A stretch of DNA of 61,416 nucleotides from an uncultured Coriobacteriaceae bacterium (GCA_900552585.1 USAB01000002.1:1-61416), one strand, 5' to 3'; positions 33,736-43,061 are shown, counted from the stretch's first letter. Numbers and translations: made by a program. The notes: generated by a model not told the origin, from the letters alone.

Positions 33736-34190
33736 ATTTACTCCTTCTTCTTTCCTTCTTGCTCCACCAATTACCGATTAGTGGTGAAACTCGCGGTTAG
33801 AAATTATATCAGCGATAGAACGGCTCCACGCGAATTTATCGAGCCCGGCTTGCGGGCGGTTCGATATTTCCGAGAGTGCGAAACGGCGTTCCGACCTGCG
33901 AAATGAAGGCTGCGCGGAATCCGGCGGCATTCGATGGATCACGAAGCCAACAGCCCTCCGAACTGGGGTAATGCAACCATGAAAATATATTTTCTCAACC
34001 TATGGAAAAATGCGCGCAACCAAAATTCCCTCAATCTATCATCCGAAATGCCCGCGATAATGGCACGCAATTTGCCCATCAATATTTGAATATTGCCCAT
34101 CTTGAAATCTGCTATGAATGTGCATTTTCTCAACCCGAACGGCGATTACGAAAAAGCTTCTGGTCATAACTCGGTATATGTGGGAGAACG
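33736..34190 (-). promoter_or_regulatory. AT-rich control region upstream of the acyl-CoA dehydrogenase
   Basis: This gene-free stretch holds an extended -10 (TGATATAAT, 33803-33811, minus strand) with no good -35 box, which suggests activator dependence. Farther up, two 22-base copies ending in ATTTTCTCAACC (33978-33999 and 34114-34135) match at 18 positions. Between them is a palindrome CAATATT-tg-AATATTG (34080-34095). TTGCCCATC occurs twice (34072 and 34093), 21 bases apart, that is two helical turns. Base composition is clearly lower in GC than the flanking genes. Confidence 0.5.
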
Positions 34191-34192
34191 AA

Positions 34193-34221
34193 AACGGCAT
34201 CCGGTTGAGTCGGATGCCGTT
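34193..34221 (-). terminator. Terminator of argS
   Basis: An 11-bp perfect stem, AACGGCATCCG with its complement, and a 7-base loop are followed on the minus strand by TTCGTTCT. Confidence 0.8.
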
Positions 34222-34253
34222 CGATCAGAGTCGTTTCCTGCGGTGATTGCAGG

Positions 34254-35960
34254 CTACATGGCCTTCGGGGCGGACACGCCCAACAGCCCCAACGCCTGGG
34301 CAAGATTCGTACGGGCCGCATCGCAGAGCGCCAGACGGGCCCCCTGCAGGTCCTCTCCCACGCCCAGCACATGGCAGTTCGCATAGAATCCGTGGAACAG
34401 GCTTGCCAGCTCCTGTGCATAATGCGTCAGACGGAAGGGCGCCCGGTCACGGGCGGCGCCGGCAACGAGGTCGCCGAAATCCGCCATCTTCTTCATCAGC
34501 GCCAGCTCGCTTTCATCCGTGAGCAGCGACAGGTCGGGGTTTTCGGGAACAACCTGGGACACGATGACATCGATATCTGCATCGGGGCCGGCATCTGCCG
34601 CCTTGCGCAGGATGGAGCAGATGCGCGCATGCGCGTACTGCACGTAGTACACCGGGTTGCTGGCATCCTTCTTCTTCGCTTCCTCGATATCGAAGTCGAT
34701 GGCCTGGTCGGAGGATTTCGAGAGCATCAGATAACGTGTTGCGTCGACACCTACCTCGTCGATGAGCTCCTGGAACGTCACCATCTCGCCCGTGCGCTTC
34801 GACATGCGTACCGGCTGGCCGTTGCGCAGCAGGTTCACGAGCTGGCCCAACACGACTTCCAGATCGCCGGGGCGGCCCCATGCGGCCATCATAGCCTCGC
34901 AGCGCGCAACGTACCCGTGGTGGTCGGCGCCCCAGATGTCGATGAGATGGTCGAACCCGCGGGCGAGCTTGTTGTGGTGATACGCGCAATCGCTCATGAA
35001 ATACGAGTATTCGCCGTTGCCCTTGATCAGGACGCGGTCCTTCTCGTCGCCGAATGCGGAGGAACGGAACCAGGTGGCGCCATCCTTCTCGTACAGGTAA
35101 CCCTGCGCATCGAACGCCTCGAGCGCCCGGTCGACAGCGGATTTGCCCTCGTCGTCCTTCTCGTACAGGCTGCGCTCCGAGAAGTACCGGTCGAAGTGAT
35201 TGCCGAATTCATCCAGCGTACCACGCACATTGTCGAGCATGGCGCGATAGCCGCGCTCGCGGAAATTGAGCTCGCGTTCGGCGGGATCGGCATCCACCCA
35301 CTTCTCGCCGTCGGCATCGAGGATAGCCTGGGCGATATCGCGCACATACGCGCCGCCGTAGCACTTCTCGGGCATCTCCACGTCCTTGCCGCACAGCTGC
35401 AGATAGCGCACCACGATGGAATTCGCGAACACGTCCATCTGCACGCCGTGGTCGTTGACGTAGAACTCCTCGTACACGTCGTAGCCGCAGAACTCCATGA
35501 TGCGCGCCATGGAATCGCCCAACGCGGCCCATCGGCCGTGGCCGACGTGCATGGGGCCCGTGGGATTCGCGCTCACATATTCCAGGTTCACCTTGCGCTG
35601 GTCGCCGGCAATATCGCTGCGGCCGAAGTCGGCGCGCTCCGTGCGCACCTGGCGCACGATATCCTGGAATACGGCAGGCTTCAGCTTCAGGTTGATGAAG
35701 CCCGGTCCGGCGACGTCCGTGCTCTCAATGAGGTCGTTAGCGGGCAGATGGTCGATAATCGCGGCAGCGATGTCGCGCGGTGCCCGATGAGCCAGCTTCG
35801 CGCTGCGCAGGGCCACGGTCGAGGCCCAATCGCCATTCGCCTCGTCCTTCGGACGCTCGAGCGCAGGTTCGGGCACGCTCTCCATTGCAAGGCTGCCATC
35901 GGCGATAGCCGCCTTGATGCCCTGCTCTACAATCTGCTCAAGCTGTTCGCGAATTTGCAT
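34254..35960 (-). CDS. argS: Arginyl-tRNA synthetase
   Basis: ArgRS charges tRNA-Arg. The N-terminal additional domain (residues 1-110) is followed by the class I signature NPTGPMHVGHGRWAALGDS, the KMSKS equivalent VRMSKRTGEMVTF, and a helical anticodon domain ending HGFYANCHVLG. At 568 residues it is full length. It lies 37 bases after ornithine carbamoyltransferase, forming a short arginine-related unit. Confidence 0.96.
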   Translation of the reverse strand: MQIREQLEQIVEQGIKAAIADGSLAMESVPEPALERPKDEANGDWASTVALRSAKLAHRAPRDIAAAIIDHLPANDLIESTDVAGPGFINLKLKPAVFQDIVRQVRTERADFGRSDIAGDQRKVNLEYVSANPTGPMHVGHGRWAALGDSMARIMEFCGYDVYEEFYVNDHGVQMDVFANSIVVRYLQLCGKDVEMPEKCYGGAYVRDIAQAILDADGEKWVDADPAERELNFRERGYRAMLDNVRGTLDEFGNHFDRYFSERSLYEKDDEGKSAVDRALEAFDAQGYLYEKDGATWFRSSAFGDEKDRVLIKGNGEYSYFMSDCAYHHNKLARGFDHLIDIWGADHHGYVARCEAMMAAWGRPGDLEVVLGQLVNLLRNGQPVRMSKRTGEMVTFQELIDEVGVDATRYLMLSKSSDQAIDFDIEEAKKKDASNPVYYVQYAHARICSILRKAADAGPDADIDVIVSQVVPENPDLSLLTDESELALMKKMADFGDLVAGAARDRAPFRLTHYAQELASLFHGFYANCHVLGVGEDLQGARLALCDAARTNLAQALGLLGVSAPKAM

Positions 35961-35997
35961 GGATCTGTTCTTCTCTCCTTATTCCGTGCGCCGAATA

Positions 35998-36999
35998 CTA
36001 GTCTTCGGACAACGTGGCGTACATGATGGCCTTGATGCTGTGCATGCGGTTCTCCGCTTCGTCGAACACGCGCGATGCAGGCGACTCGAACACCTCGTCC
36101 GTCACTTCCATCTCCGTGATGCCGAAGTTCTTCGCAATCTCGGCACCGACGACGGTCTTGATGTCGTGAAATGCCGGCAGGCAGTGCATGAAGATGGCGT
36201 TGTCGTGCGCATACGAGAGCGCCTTCGCGTTCACCTGGTAGGGCGACAGCAGCTTGATGCGCAGCGACCACAGCTCGGAAGGCTCGCCCATGGAAACCCA
36301 AATGTCCGTATAGATGACGTCCGCTGCCGTGCATGCCTCCTCAACGCTCTGCGTGCACGTCACGGAACCGCCGGTCTGCGCGGCGATTTCCGTGCACGTG
36401 GCAACCAGCTCCGCCTCCGGCATCTGCTCTTCCGGGCCGCACGCGACGAAGTGCATGCCCAGCTTCACGCACGTGACCATGAGGGAATTCGCGACGTTAT
36501 TGCGGGCATCGCCCATGAACACGAACTTCAGGCCCTCGAAGCCGTCCGGGAAGTTCTCCTTCACCGTCATCATGTCGGCGATCATCTGTGTGGGGTGTGC
36601 CTCGTTCGTGAGGCCGTTCCATACCGGAACGTCCGCGTAATCGGCCAGCTCCTCGACGATTTCCTGACCGAATCCGCGGTATTCGATGCCGTCATACATG
36701 CGGGACAGCACGCGTGCCGTATCGGCAGTGCTCTCCTTCTTGCCCATCTGCGAGCTGCCGGCATCCAGGCAGACGACGCCCATGCCCAGGTCGCGCCCCG
36801 CGACCTCGAACGAGCTGCGCGTGCGCGTGGACGTCTTCTCGAACAGCAGCACGATGTTGCGCCCTTCCAGATACCGGTGAGCCACATGGTTGTGCTTCAG
36901 GTCCTTGAACTTCAAGGACAAGTCCACAAGATCCCTGATCTCGTCGGATGTGAAGTCGAGCATTTTCAGATAGTCGCGTCCGCCCAGTCCGATTGCCAT
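35998..36999 (-). CDS. argF: Ornithine carbamoyltransferase
   Basis: OTCase makes citrulline from ornithine and carbamoyl phosphate, or works in reverse in arginine catabolism. The carbamoyl phosphate site STRTRSSFE is near residue 55, HPTQMIADM lies mid-protein, and the ornithine-side FMHCLPAFHD near residue 268. At 333 residues it has the normal length. No other arg or arc gene is adjacent, so synthesis and catabolism (arcB) cannot be separated. It is followed by argS. Confidence 0.92.
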   Translation of the reverse strand: MAIGLGGRDYLKMLDFTSDEIRDLVDLSLKFKDLKHNHVAHRYLEGRNIVLLFEKTSTRTRSSFEVAGRDLGMGVVCLDAGSSQMGKKESTADTARVLSRMYDGIEYRGFGQEIVEELADYADVPVWNGLTNEAHPTQMIADMMTVKENFPDGFEGLKFVFMGDARNNVANSLMVTCVKLGMHFVACGPEEQMPEAELVATCTEIAAQTGGSVTCTQSVEEACTAADVIYTDIWVSMGEPSELWSLRIKLLSPYQVNAKALSYAHDNAIFMHCLPAFHDIKTVVGAEIAKNFGITEMEVTDEVFESPASRVFDEAENRMHSIKAIMYATLSED

Positions 37000-37077
37000 G
37001 GCAGCCTTCCCTTCGTTTCCGATTGCTTGGAACTGTTCATTTTACGCTCATCTGCACCGAACCGCAGATGAGACGGC

Positions 37078-37632
37078 TTACCTGTCGAATTCTTCCACGA
37101 AATGCGCGATGATGGCCGCCGAGGTGGGCGTGCATTGCTCGCCTTCTACCTTTTCGGCGCACGTGGGAATGCCGCGCGCAAGTATGGCCGCCGTGGCCGG
37201 CGCAGGAATATCCAGAAGCCCATGAGCGCATTGCACCTTGCCCGAACCCGTCTGGACGGGCGTTGCGGTGACCCTCGCGGGCATCAGCCTGTTCATGGCC
37301 AGGCATATCGCAAGCACGTTCAGAACCGCTTCGGCATTCCCCACCTCATGGAAATGTGTCTGCTCCACCGGCACGCCGTGCACATGTGACTCCGCCTGGG
37401 CCAGAATGTCATAAATGGCGCAGGCGTCTTCTATCACCGGCGCATCCAGCTTCGTCGATGCAATGGCTGCCTTCACTTCGCCCACGTTGTGGAAGTGCTC
37501 GCCTTCCCACGCAATGCCCGCAAGCGCCGTTTCGACGGAGGCGAACTGCGTGTCATCCAGCTGCGCGAACAGGATGTCGCGGATATGCTGGCGCGTTGCC
37601 GTCTGTGCCAAATCAAGATGCAGGGTTTCCAT
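37078..37632 (-). CDS. Short LarC-like (DUF111) protein
   Basis: LarC inserts nickel into the pincer cofactor of lactate racemase. This 184-residue protein corresponds only to the middle of LarC: HIRDILFAQL, AESHVHGVPVEQTHFHEVG, KVQCAHGLLDIPAPATAAIL and EGEQCTPTSAA. The N-terminal FSGxxGDM region and the C-terminal LarC2 domain are missing. It has a good ribosome-binding site (AGGAAGGCGGG), so it is expressed as a small protein rather than a simple fragment. No larA, larB or larE is near. It follows the M13 peptidase by 21 bases. Confidence 0.75.
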   Translation of the reverse strand: METLHLDLAQTATRQHIRDILFAQLDDTQFASVETALAGIAWEGEHFHNVGEVKAAIASTKLDAPVIEDACAIYDILAQAESHVHGVPVEQTHFHEVGNAEAVLNVLAICLAMNRLMPARVTATPVQTGSGKVQCAHGLLDIPAPATAAILARGIPTCAEKVEGEQCTPTSAAIIAHFVEEFDR

Positions 37633-37653
37633 AGACCCGCCTTCCTCTTCGCC

Positions 37654-39642
37654 CTACCAAACCTTCAGGCGCTGGTCGGGAGCAAGGTACATGCCATCTC
37701 CCGGCTCCACACCGAATGCATCGTAGAATTCGTCCAACTGCTGCACGGTACCGTTCGTGCGGAGATGCGCTGGTGCATGGACGTCGTTGATCAGCAGATA
37801 CTCAGCCATCTCGCGAGATTCGACCATACGCCAATCGCGGGCGTAGGCGCGGAACATTTCCGCGAAATCGAAACCCGCGAACGTATGGCCGATCTGCGTC
37901 ATGCACGCCATGCCGCCCAGGTCCGCGACAATTTCCCCAACGCACAGGTCCCCGTCCACGTTCAGTCCCGGCAGCACCTCGATGTTGTTCCAATACGAGG
38001 CAACCGCATCCGTCCTCCGCTTGAATTCGGCGCGGTCGCTTTCCGTCCACCAGCTATTGCCCAGGTTACCGTCCTTGTCGTACAGGCTGCCGTTCTTGTC
38101 GAACGCATGCGTAATCTCATGGCCGATGACCATGCCGATGCCGCCCATGTTCTCCTCGCGCGGGGCATCCGCACCGTAGAAGACGCCGCCCAGGATGCCT
38201 GCGGGAATGTTGATGGAATTGTCCGTGGGCAGGTAATACGCATTCACCTCGTGCGGACTCATGAGCCATTCGTCGCGATCCACCGGTTTGTTCACCTTCG
38301 CCGCATCGCGCTTTACCTCGAAGCGGGCAATGGCAATGGCCTGCGTCATCAAATCTGCATCGTCGGGAATATCCAGGACGGAATAGTCCGGCCAGCTTTC
38401 GGGATACCCCACGCGCACGGTGAGGGCGTCCAGCTTCTCGTTCGCCTTCTCCCGCGTTTCGGGGCTCAGCCACTCGGCGTGGGAGAGCCGGTCATGATAC
38501 GTGGAAACAACTTCGGAGATGAGGTTCTCGACATCCTGCTTCGTATCAGAGCTGAAGAAACGGTCCACATACACGCGTCCGACCGCCATACCCAGCATGC
38601 CGTTCACGGTGTTGTACGCCTTGCGGTCCAGCGGCATGGAACCGACGCTGCCCAGGCTCTCGTTCCTCCACTGCTCCGTGCGGTCGTACGCCGCCCGGTC
38701 CAGGAATCCCGAGAAGCTCAGCAGCGTGCGGATGGCCATCCAGGCCTTGAACTGCTCCAAACGCTCCGGCACGTACAGGGCGGCAAGCGCCTGCAGCCAC
38801 TCCGGTTCGCCCAGGATGAACGTCCGTGAATCCGCCAAGCCCTGCGCGCGCAGGATACCGGCCAGCGGAAAGGCACCGGATTCCTGTTCCAGCTGCGCCA
38901 GGTTCCGGGGATTGTAGGTGATCTCCTCGTAGTCGTCGCGCGCCTGATCGGCCGCACCCAGGCAATGCACCGCGACGTCCGTTTCCAAGAGAAACATGTC
39001 CTCGACTGCCGTTCGGGCATCCTGTTCGCTGAAGCCCGCGCGCTCCAGAAGCCACGCGAAGAAGGTATCGTTCGCCGCCTTCATACGCTTGCCCTGGTCG
39101 CTCAGGTGACGGTACTCGTCTGCATCCGCAAGCGTCAGGGACGAACGGTCCACGTAAACGACGTTGTTGCGGCTGTCCTTCTTGTCGGCGAACGGCCCGG
39201 CAGCGCAGAACACGGAGCTGAACAGGTACGCATCATCGCAGAGCAGCTGCGTCAGGGCGTCGAGGCTGGCCACGGAGCGGATGCGTTCGACATACGGTAT
39301 GACGGGATCGAACCCCCGCTTGTCGCGGGCATCCATGTCCACCAGGCTGCGGTACAGGTGCTGGATCAGATGTGCCTCGGTCCGTGCACCCGTGGTTTGC
39401 TCGAGGGATTCATCGGCAAGCAGCTGCTTCACCTGCGCCTCCACCTCGCGCATGCGCTCGCGGAACGACGATTCGCTGGCATTGCCCGGCTCTATGCGCG
39501 CCGAGGCCAGCCAATCGCGGTTCACAGCGGTATGGAAATCGTCCTGAAGGCAATACGCGGCATGTTCGTCCAATGTTCCGGCCACATCCGGATTGATCCA
39601 TTTCGTACCGTTCAACGGCTGATGGCGTTCATCTTGCTTCAT
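37654..39642 (-). CDS. M13 family metallopeptidase (neprilysin/PepO type)
   Basis: This is a zinc endopeptidase cleaving oligopeptides. The catalytic zinc motif is HEITH in VIGHEITHAFDKNGS, the third ligand is in GEIVADLGG, and NAYYLPTDNSINIPAGIL forms the substrate-binding edge. The protein has 662 residues and no signal peptide, so it is probably cytoplasmic like lactococcal PepO. The ATG at 39642 has AAGGGA upstream at a longer than usual spacing; the frame is open 100 codons further but that part is antisense to the ABC ATPase gene. Confidence 0.92.
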   Translation of the reverse strand: MKQDERHQPLNGTKWINPDVAGTLDEHAAYCLQDDFHTAVNRDWLASARIEPGNASESSFRERMREVEAQVKQLLADESLEQTTGARTEAHLIQHLYRSLVDMDARDKRGFDPVIPYVERIRSVASLDALTQLLCDDAYLFSSVFCAAGPFADKKDSRNNVVYVDRSSLTLADADEYRHLSDQGKRMKAANDTFFAWLLERAGFSEQDARTAVEDMFLLETDVAVHCLGAADQARDDYEEITYNPRNLAQLEQESGAFPLAGILRAQGLADSRTFILGEPEWLQALAALYVPERLEQFKAWMAIRTLLSFSGFLDRAAYDRTEQWRNESLGSVGSMPLDRKAYNTVNGMLGMAVGRVYVDRFFSSDTKQDVENLISEVVSTYHDRLSHAEWLSPETREKANEKLDALTVRVGYPESWPDYSVLDIPDDADLMTQAIAIARFEVKRDAAKVNKPVDRDEWLMSPHEVNAYYLPTDNSINIPAGILGGVFYGADAPREENMGGIGMVIGHEITHAFDKNGSLYDKDGNLGNSWWTESDRAEFKRRTDAVASYWNNIEVLPGLNVDGDLCVGEIVADLGGMACMTQIGHTFAGFDFAEMFRAYARDWRMVESREMAEYLLINDVHAPAHLRTNGTVQQLDEFYDAFGVEPGDGMYLAPDQRLKVW

Positions 39643-39748
39643 CCCGATAGCTTCCCTTCTCGTGTTGCGGGCCATGCATTGCATGCTCCGGCGGCCCGCG
39701 TGCCGAAAGATGCCAGGTGTGCCGAAACGGCTTGCCCCTGTGAACAGA

Positions 39749-39772
39749 CAGGGCGCCCCGCAAGGCGCCCTG
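39749..39772 (-). terminator. Hairpin after the ABC ATPase gene
   Basis: CAGGGCGCC and GGCGCCCTG form a 9-bp perfect stem with a 6-base loop just past the ATPase stop. The T-tract is poor. Confidence 0.5.
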
Positions 39773-39787
39773 CAAAAAGAATTCCGA

Positions 39788-40606
39788 TTAGCGGATATGG
39801 CCCAGGAAATCCTTCGTCCTGTTGTGCTGTGGATGATCGAACACATCCGCGGGCGTGCCCTGTTCCACGATGACGCCGCCGTCCATGAACACGACGCGGT
39901 CAGCAACGTCACGCGCGAAGCCCATCTCATGCGTGACGACAATCATGGTCATGCCGCCGCGCGCAAGGTCCTTCATAACACCCAGCACGTCGCGCACCAG
40001 CTCGGGGTCAAGCGCGCTGGTCGCCTCGTCGAACAGCATCACGTGCGGGCTCATAGCCAATGCACGCGCAATGGCCACGCGCTGCTGCTGGCCGCCGGAC
40101 AACTGGCTGGGCTTGTAGTCGACGCGCTCGCCCAAACCGACTTTGTTCAGCTCCTCGATGGCGATGCGCTCCGCCTCTTCTTTCGAGCGCTTCAGGACCT
40201 TCTGCTGCGCAAGCATGACATTCGCCTTCGCCGTCAGATGGGGAAACAGATTGAAGCTCTGGAACACCATGCCCAGCTTCGCGCGCACGGCATTCAGATC
40301 GCACTTCGGATTCGTCACCTCGATATCCTCGAAGTAGATCTTGCCGCTGGTTGGTTCCTCCAACCGGTTGATGCAGCGGAGCATCGTGGATTTGCCGGAG
40401 CCGGACGGGCCCAGGATGACGACCACTTCGCCCTTGTCCACTTCCAGGCTGACGCCCTTGAGCACCTGCAGGTCGCCGAAGTTCTTATGCAGGTCCACAA
40501 TGCGGATAATCGGCTCGACTCCGCTTGCCGCCGTCTTCGCGGTCTCGGGGGATTCGCTCGTATCTGTCATGTCGGCGTCCTTACGTTCGCTTGTCTTCTC
40601 GCTCAT
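39788..40606 (-). CDS. Polar amino acid ABC transporter, ATP-binding protein
   Basis: This GlnQ-type ATPase powers the permease encoded upstream. Walker A is GPSGSGKST, the Q-loop is MVFQSFNLFPH, the signature LSGGQQQRVAIARAL, and Walker B VMLFDEATSALD followed by the switch His in VVTHEMGFA. The first 35 residues are a hydrophilic, Thr/Ser/Glu-rich extension before IIRIVDLHKNFG. The ATG overlaps the permease stop by four bases. A second ATG at codon 13 is possible. Confidence 0.93.
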   Translation of the reverse strand: MSEKTSERKDADMTDTSESPETAKTAASGVEPIIRIVDLHKNFGDLQVLKGVSLEVDKGEVVVILGPSGSGKSTMLRCINRLEEPTSGKIYFEDIEVTNPKCDLNAVRAKLGMVFQSFNLFPHLTAKANVMLAQQKVLKRSKEEAERIAIEELNKVGLGERVDYKPSQLSGGQQQRVAIARALAMSPHVMLFDEATSALDPELVRDVLGVMKDLARGGMTMIVVTHEMGFARDVADRVVFMDGGVIVEQGTPADVFDHPQHNRTKDFLGHIR

Positions 40607-41937
40607 TCGGCGCTCGCCTCCGCGGGTGGCACGAATGCCTTGTCCTTGCGCTTCTTACGCGGCGTGCTAGTACCGGAGTCGTTTCCGGCCAGCTTGCGCT
40701 CCAGGTTGCCGACCACCTTCGCCAGCGGCAGCGTGATGACCAGATAGAAGCAGGCGGCCACAATGTACGGTGTGATGGAACCGGTATTCGCCACGATCGT
40801 CTTCGCGTACATGACCACTTCCATGACACCGACGGCTGCCAGCATGGACGTGTCCTTGTACAGCAGGATGAACTCGTTCGTCATGGTGGGAATGATGCGC
40901 CGCACCGTCTGCGGGATGATGACGTACATCATGGTCTGCGCCGCATTCATGCCCAACGAGCGCGATGCCTCGAACTGGCCCTTCGGAATGGACTGGATGC
41001 CGGCACGGATGATCTCGCATTGGTACGCGCACGAATTCATAGACAGCACGATGACGCCCAGCGGGAAAGACGCGATGTCGATGCCGGCAAGCGGCAGGCC
41101 GAAGAACGCGATATAGATCTGCAAGAACAGCGGTGTGCCGCGGACGACGTTCACGTAGACGCTGGCGATGCCGCGGAGAACGGCAATCTTCGACATACGC
41201 ATCAATGCCAGCAGCAGGCCCAGGGGAATGGCCAACGGGAAGGACACGGCGACAATGGCCAGCGCCATGAAGAAGCCGTTCAGCACCACCGGGAAGCTGC
41301 TCACCAGAATGGTGGGGTCGAAGAACAGATGCAGGAACCGGTTCGAATTCCATGCCTGCACCCAATCTTGCTGAGCCAGGTTATCGGAGAGCTGCTGGGC
41401 CGGGTCGATGGCCGTCACCTTGATGGCGGGAATGCCGTCGATGTTGCTTGTCTGGCCATTGGCCAACGTGTACGTGCCGGTAATGTTCATGTCGCCGCCG
41501 GAAGACGGGAAGAACACGCCGTAAATCTCGACGCGGATATAGGAATTCTTAGGGGCCGCGTTCGCGAAATCCAGATTCAGCGTCTGGCCGTTTGCCGAGG
41601 CCGTTGCATTAACCGTGTTCCTGGTCATGCGATCGGCGCCCGTCAGAGCCGTAACGCGGGTCTCATCGGTACTGAACGTGGTGCCGTCCGGGAACGTGAG
41701 GGACATGCCCTTCACCTGTTCTGCGGAAGTGGCCTGCACTTCCAACGTAACGCGGGTTTCAGTGCCGCCGAGGATATCGCTGCTGTTGTTGTCGGCATTC
41801 GATCGGGCGGTGCACTTCTGCACCTCCAAGCCGGATGCTGGGGTGGGCATGGTGGCCACAAGGCCGCCGACGATCAGCAGGCATGCCAGGAAAAGGTCGA
41901 GTGCGCGGGGTATGACGCTTTTGAATTTCGTTTGCAT
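40603..41937 (-). CDS. Polar amino acid ABC permease with an N-terminal outer domain
   Basis: The C-terminal half is a typical HisM/GlnP permease: membrane segments from about residue 215, with the ATPase-coupling loop EASRSLGMNAAQTMMYVIIPQ. Before it lies a hydrophobic segment at residues 12-34, then about 170 residues outside the membrane, rich in Thr, Asn and Ser (TRVTLEVQATSAEQVKG, GGDMNITGTYTLANGQ), probably beta-structured. Total length is 444, roughly twice the usual 220. A basic tail (TPRKKRKDK) ends the protein. It lies between the binding protein and ATPase genes. Confidence 0.88.
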   Translation of the reverse strand: MQTKFKSVIPRALDLFLACLLIVGGLVATMPTPASGLEVQKCTARSNADNNSSDILGGTETRVTLEVQATSAEQVKGMSLTFPDGTTFSTDETRVTALTGADRMTRNTVNATASANGQTLNLDFANAAPKNSYIRVEIYGVFFPSSGGDMNITGTYTLANGQTSNIDGIPAIKVTAIDPAQQLSDNLAQQDWVQAWNSNRFLHLFFDPTILVSSFPVVLNGFFMALAIVAVSFPLAIPLGLLLALMRMSKIAVLRGIASVYVNVVRGTPLFLQIYIAFFGLPLAGIDIASFPLGVIVLSMNSCAYQCEIIRAGIQSIPKGQFEASRSLGMNAAQTMMYVIIPQTVRRIIPTMTNEFILLYKDTSMLAAVGVMEVVMYAKTIVANTGSITPYIVAACFYLVITLPLAKVVGNLERKLAGNDSGTSTPRKKRKDKAFVPPAEASAE

Positions 41938-41967
41938 TATCCCAGTTCGTTCCTTATCTAACGCAGA

Positions 41968-42003
41968 TTCCCCCTTCCCACGATTTTTTACGGGAAGGGG
42001 GAA
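41968..42003 (-). terminator. Hairpin between the binding protein and permease genes
   Basis: A 12-bp stem, TTCCCCCTTCCC with its complement, lies in the 112-base gap. It probably causes partial termination so that more binding protein than permease is made. Confidence 0.6.
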
Positions 42004-42049
42004 ATGTTTTTCGGCTCCGCTTGCCGCAGAAACCGTTTGTCACCTCAGG

Positions 42050-42871
42050 CTAGCCGAAGTACTTCTGGACCAGCTTGTCGATGGTGCCGTCGTCCTTGAG
42101 CTCCTGGATGGCGCCGTTCAGCGCCTTCGTCAGCTCGGGGTTGTCCTTGGACACGACCATGGCGTATTCCTCGCCGGTAGCATCAGCCTTGATGACCTGG
42201 GCATCCTTGTAGGAGCTCTTCACCATCTTGGCGGCGACTGCATTGTTGATGCAGACCGCATCGGCCTTGCCGGCCTGCATGGCTGCGAAGCAGTCGGTGG
42301 CGTTGCCGTACGAGGAAACCTTCGCCTTCGGGTAGTTCTCCTTGGCGTAATCCTCGCCGGTGGAACCGCTCTGGGCGGCAATGACCATGCCGGACTTGTT
42401 CAGCTGCTTGTCGACGTTCTTCTTCGTCAGCTTGCCGTTCTTCATGGCAACGACCGCCTGGTCATCCGTGTAGTAGGAGTCCGTGAAGTCGATCTGCTTC
42501 GCGCGCTCGGGGTCCACGGAGAAGCCGGAGACGCCCACATCGCACTGGCCGCCGGCAGCAACTGCCGGGATGATGCCGTCGAACTGGATGGTGGTGGGCT
42601 CGAACTTCAGGCCGAGCTTCTTAGCCACATCCTTTGCCAGCTCCATATCGAAGCCGACGTACTCGCCCTTCTCAAGGCTCTCGAACGGCGGATAGTCGGG
42701 CGACGTGCCCACCGTCAAGGTCCCGTCCTTCACCAGCGTGTAGCTGCCGTTGGACGACGAAGACTCGTTGCTTGCCGAGGAGCTCTCGGAGCTCGAAGAG
42801 CAACCGGCAAGGGCCAAAGCTGCGACAAAGGCGCCGCAGATGACCGCGAGAAGCCATTTCTTAGATTTCAT
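42050..42871 (-). CDS. Amino acid ABC transporter, substrate-binding lipoprotein
   Basis: This is an extracytoplasmic binding protein of the SBP_bac_3 family, first gene of the transporter operon. The lipobox LALAGC lies at about residues 18-23 after a basic, hydrophobic signal, then a Ser-rich linker. Ligand-fold motifs are GTSPDYPPFE, YVGFDMELAKDVAKKLG, FDGIIPAVAAGGQCDVG and DFTDSYYTD. Length is 273. The exact amino acid cannot be read from sequence. Confidence 0.92.
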   Translation of the reverse strand: MKSKKWLLAVICGAFVAALALAGCSSSSESSSASNESSSSNGSYTLVKDGTLTVGTSPDYPPFESLEKGEYVGFDMELAKDVAKKLGLKFEPTTIQFDGIIPAVAAGGQCDVGVSGFSVDPERAKQIDFTDSYYTDDQAVVAMKNGKLTKKNVDKQLNKSGMVIAAQSGSTGEDYAKENYPKAKVSSYGNATDCFAAMQAGKADAVCINNAVAAKMVKSSYKDAQVIKADATGEEYAMVVSKDNPELTKALNGAIQELKDDGTIDKLVQKYFG

Positions 42872-42909
42872 TGCAAAATCCCCTCTCTGCCAATAATTTG
42901 AGCGGGGTA

Positions 42910-42938
42910 ATTATATACGTGCTTTTATGCATTTTCTA
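42910..42938 (-). promoter_or_regulatory. Promoter of the amino acid transporter operon
   Basis: On the minus strand a perfect TATAAT (42910-42915) is 17 bases from TAGAAA (42933-42938), and lies about 40 bases before the binding-protein start in an AT-rich stretch. Confidence 0.6.
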
Positions 42939-43061
42939 TACAAAAACGTGTTACGAATCAGTTTCGGACTGTTGAAAACAGCAAGCGGGGCGTTTCCGCG
43001 GGCAATCCGCCCTGCCCCACCCTGTTGTCCTGATGGGCCGCAGAGCTGAATGCGACACCTA

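Noticed and set aside
34192..34222. Inverted repeat near argS as a mobile-element end
   Set aside because: It has the form and place of a terminator after argS, and no transposase lies nearby.
39642..39942. N-terminal extension of 100 codons on the M13 peptidase
   Set aside because: It is antisense to the ABC ATPase gene and has no peptidase similarity; the ATG at 39642 begins a normal family protein.
41968..42003. Hairpin between transporter genes as a riboswitch
   Set aside because: It is a simple stem-loop without further conserved elements; partial termination explains it.
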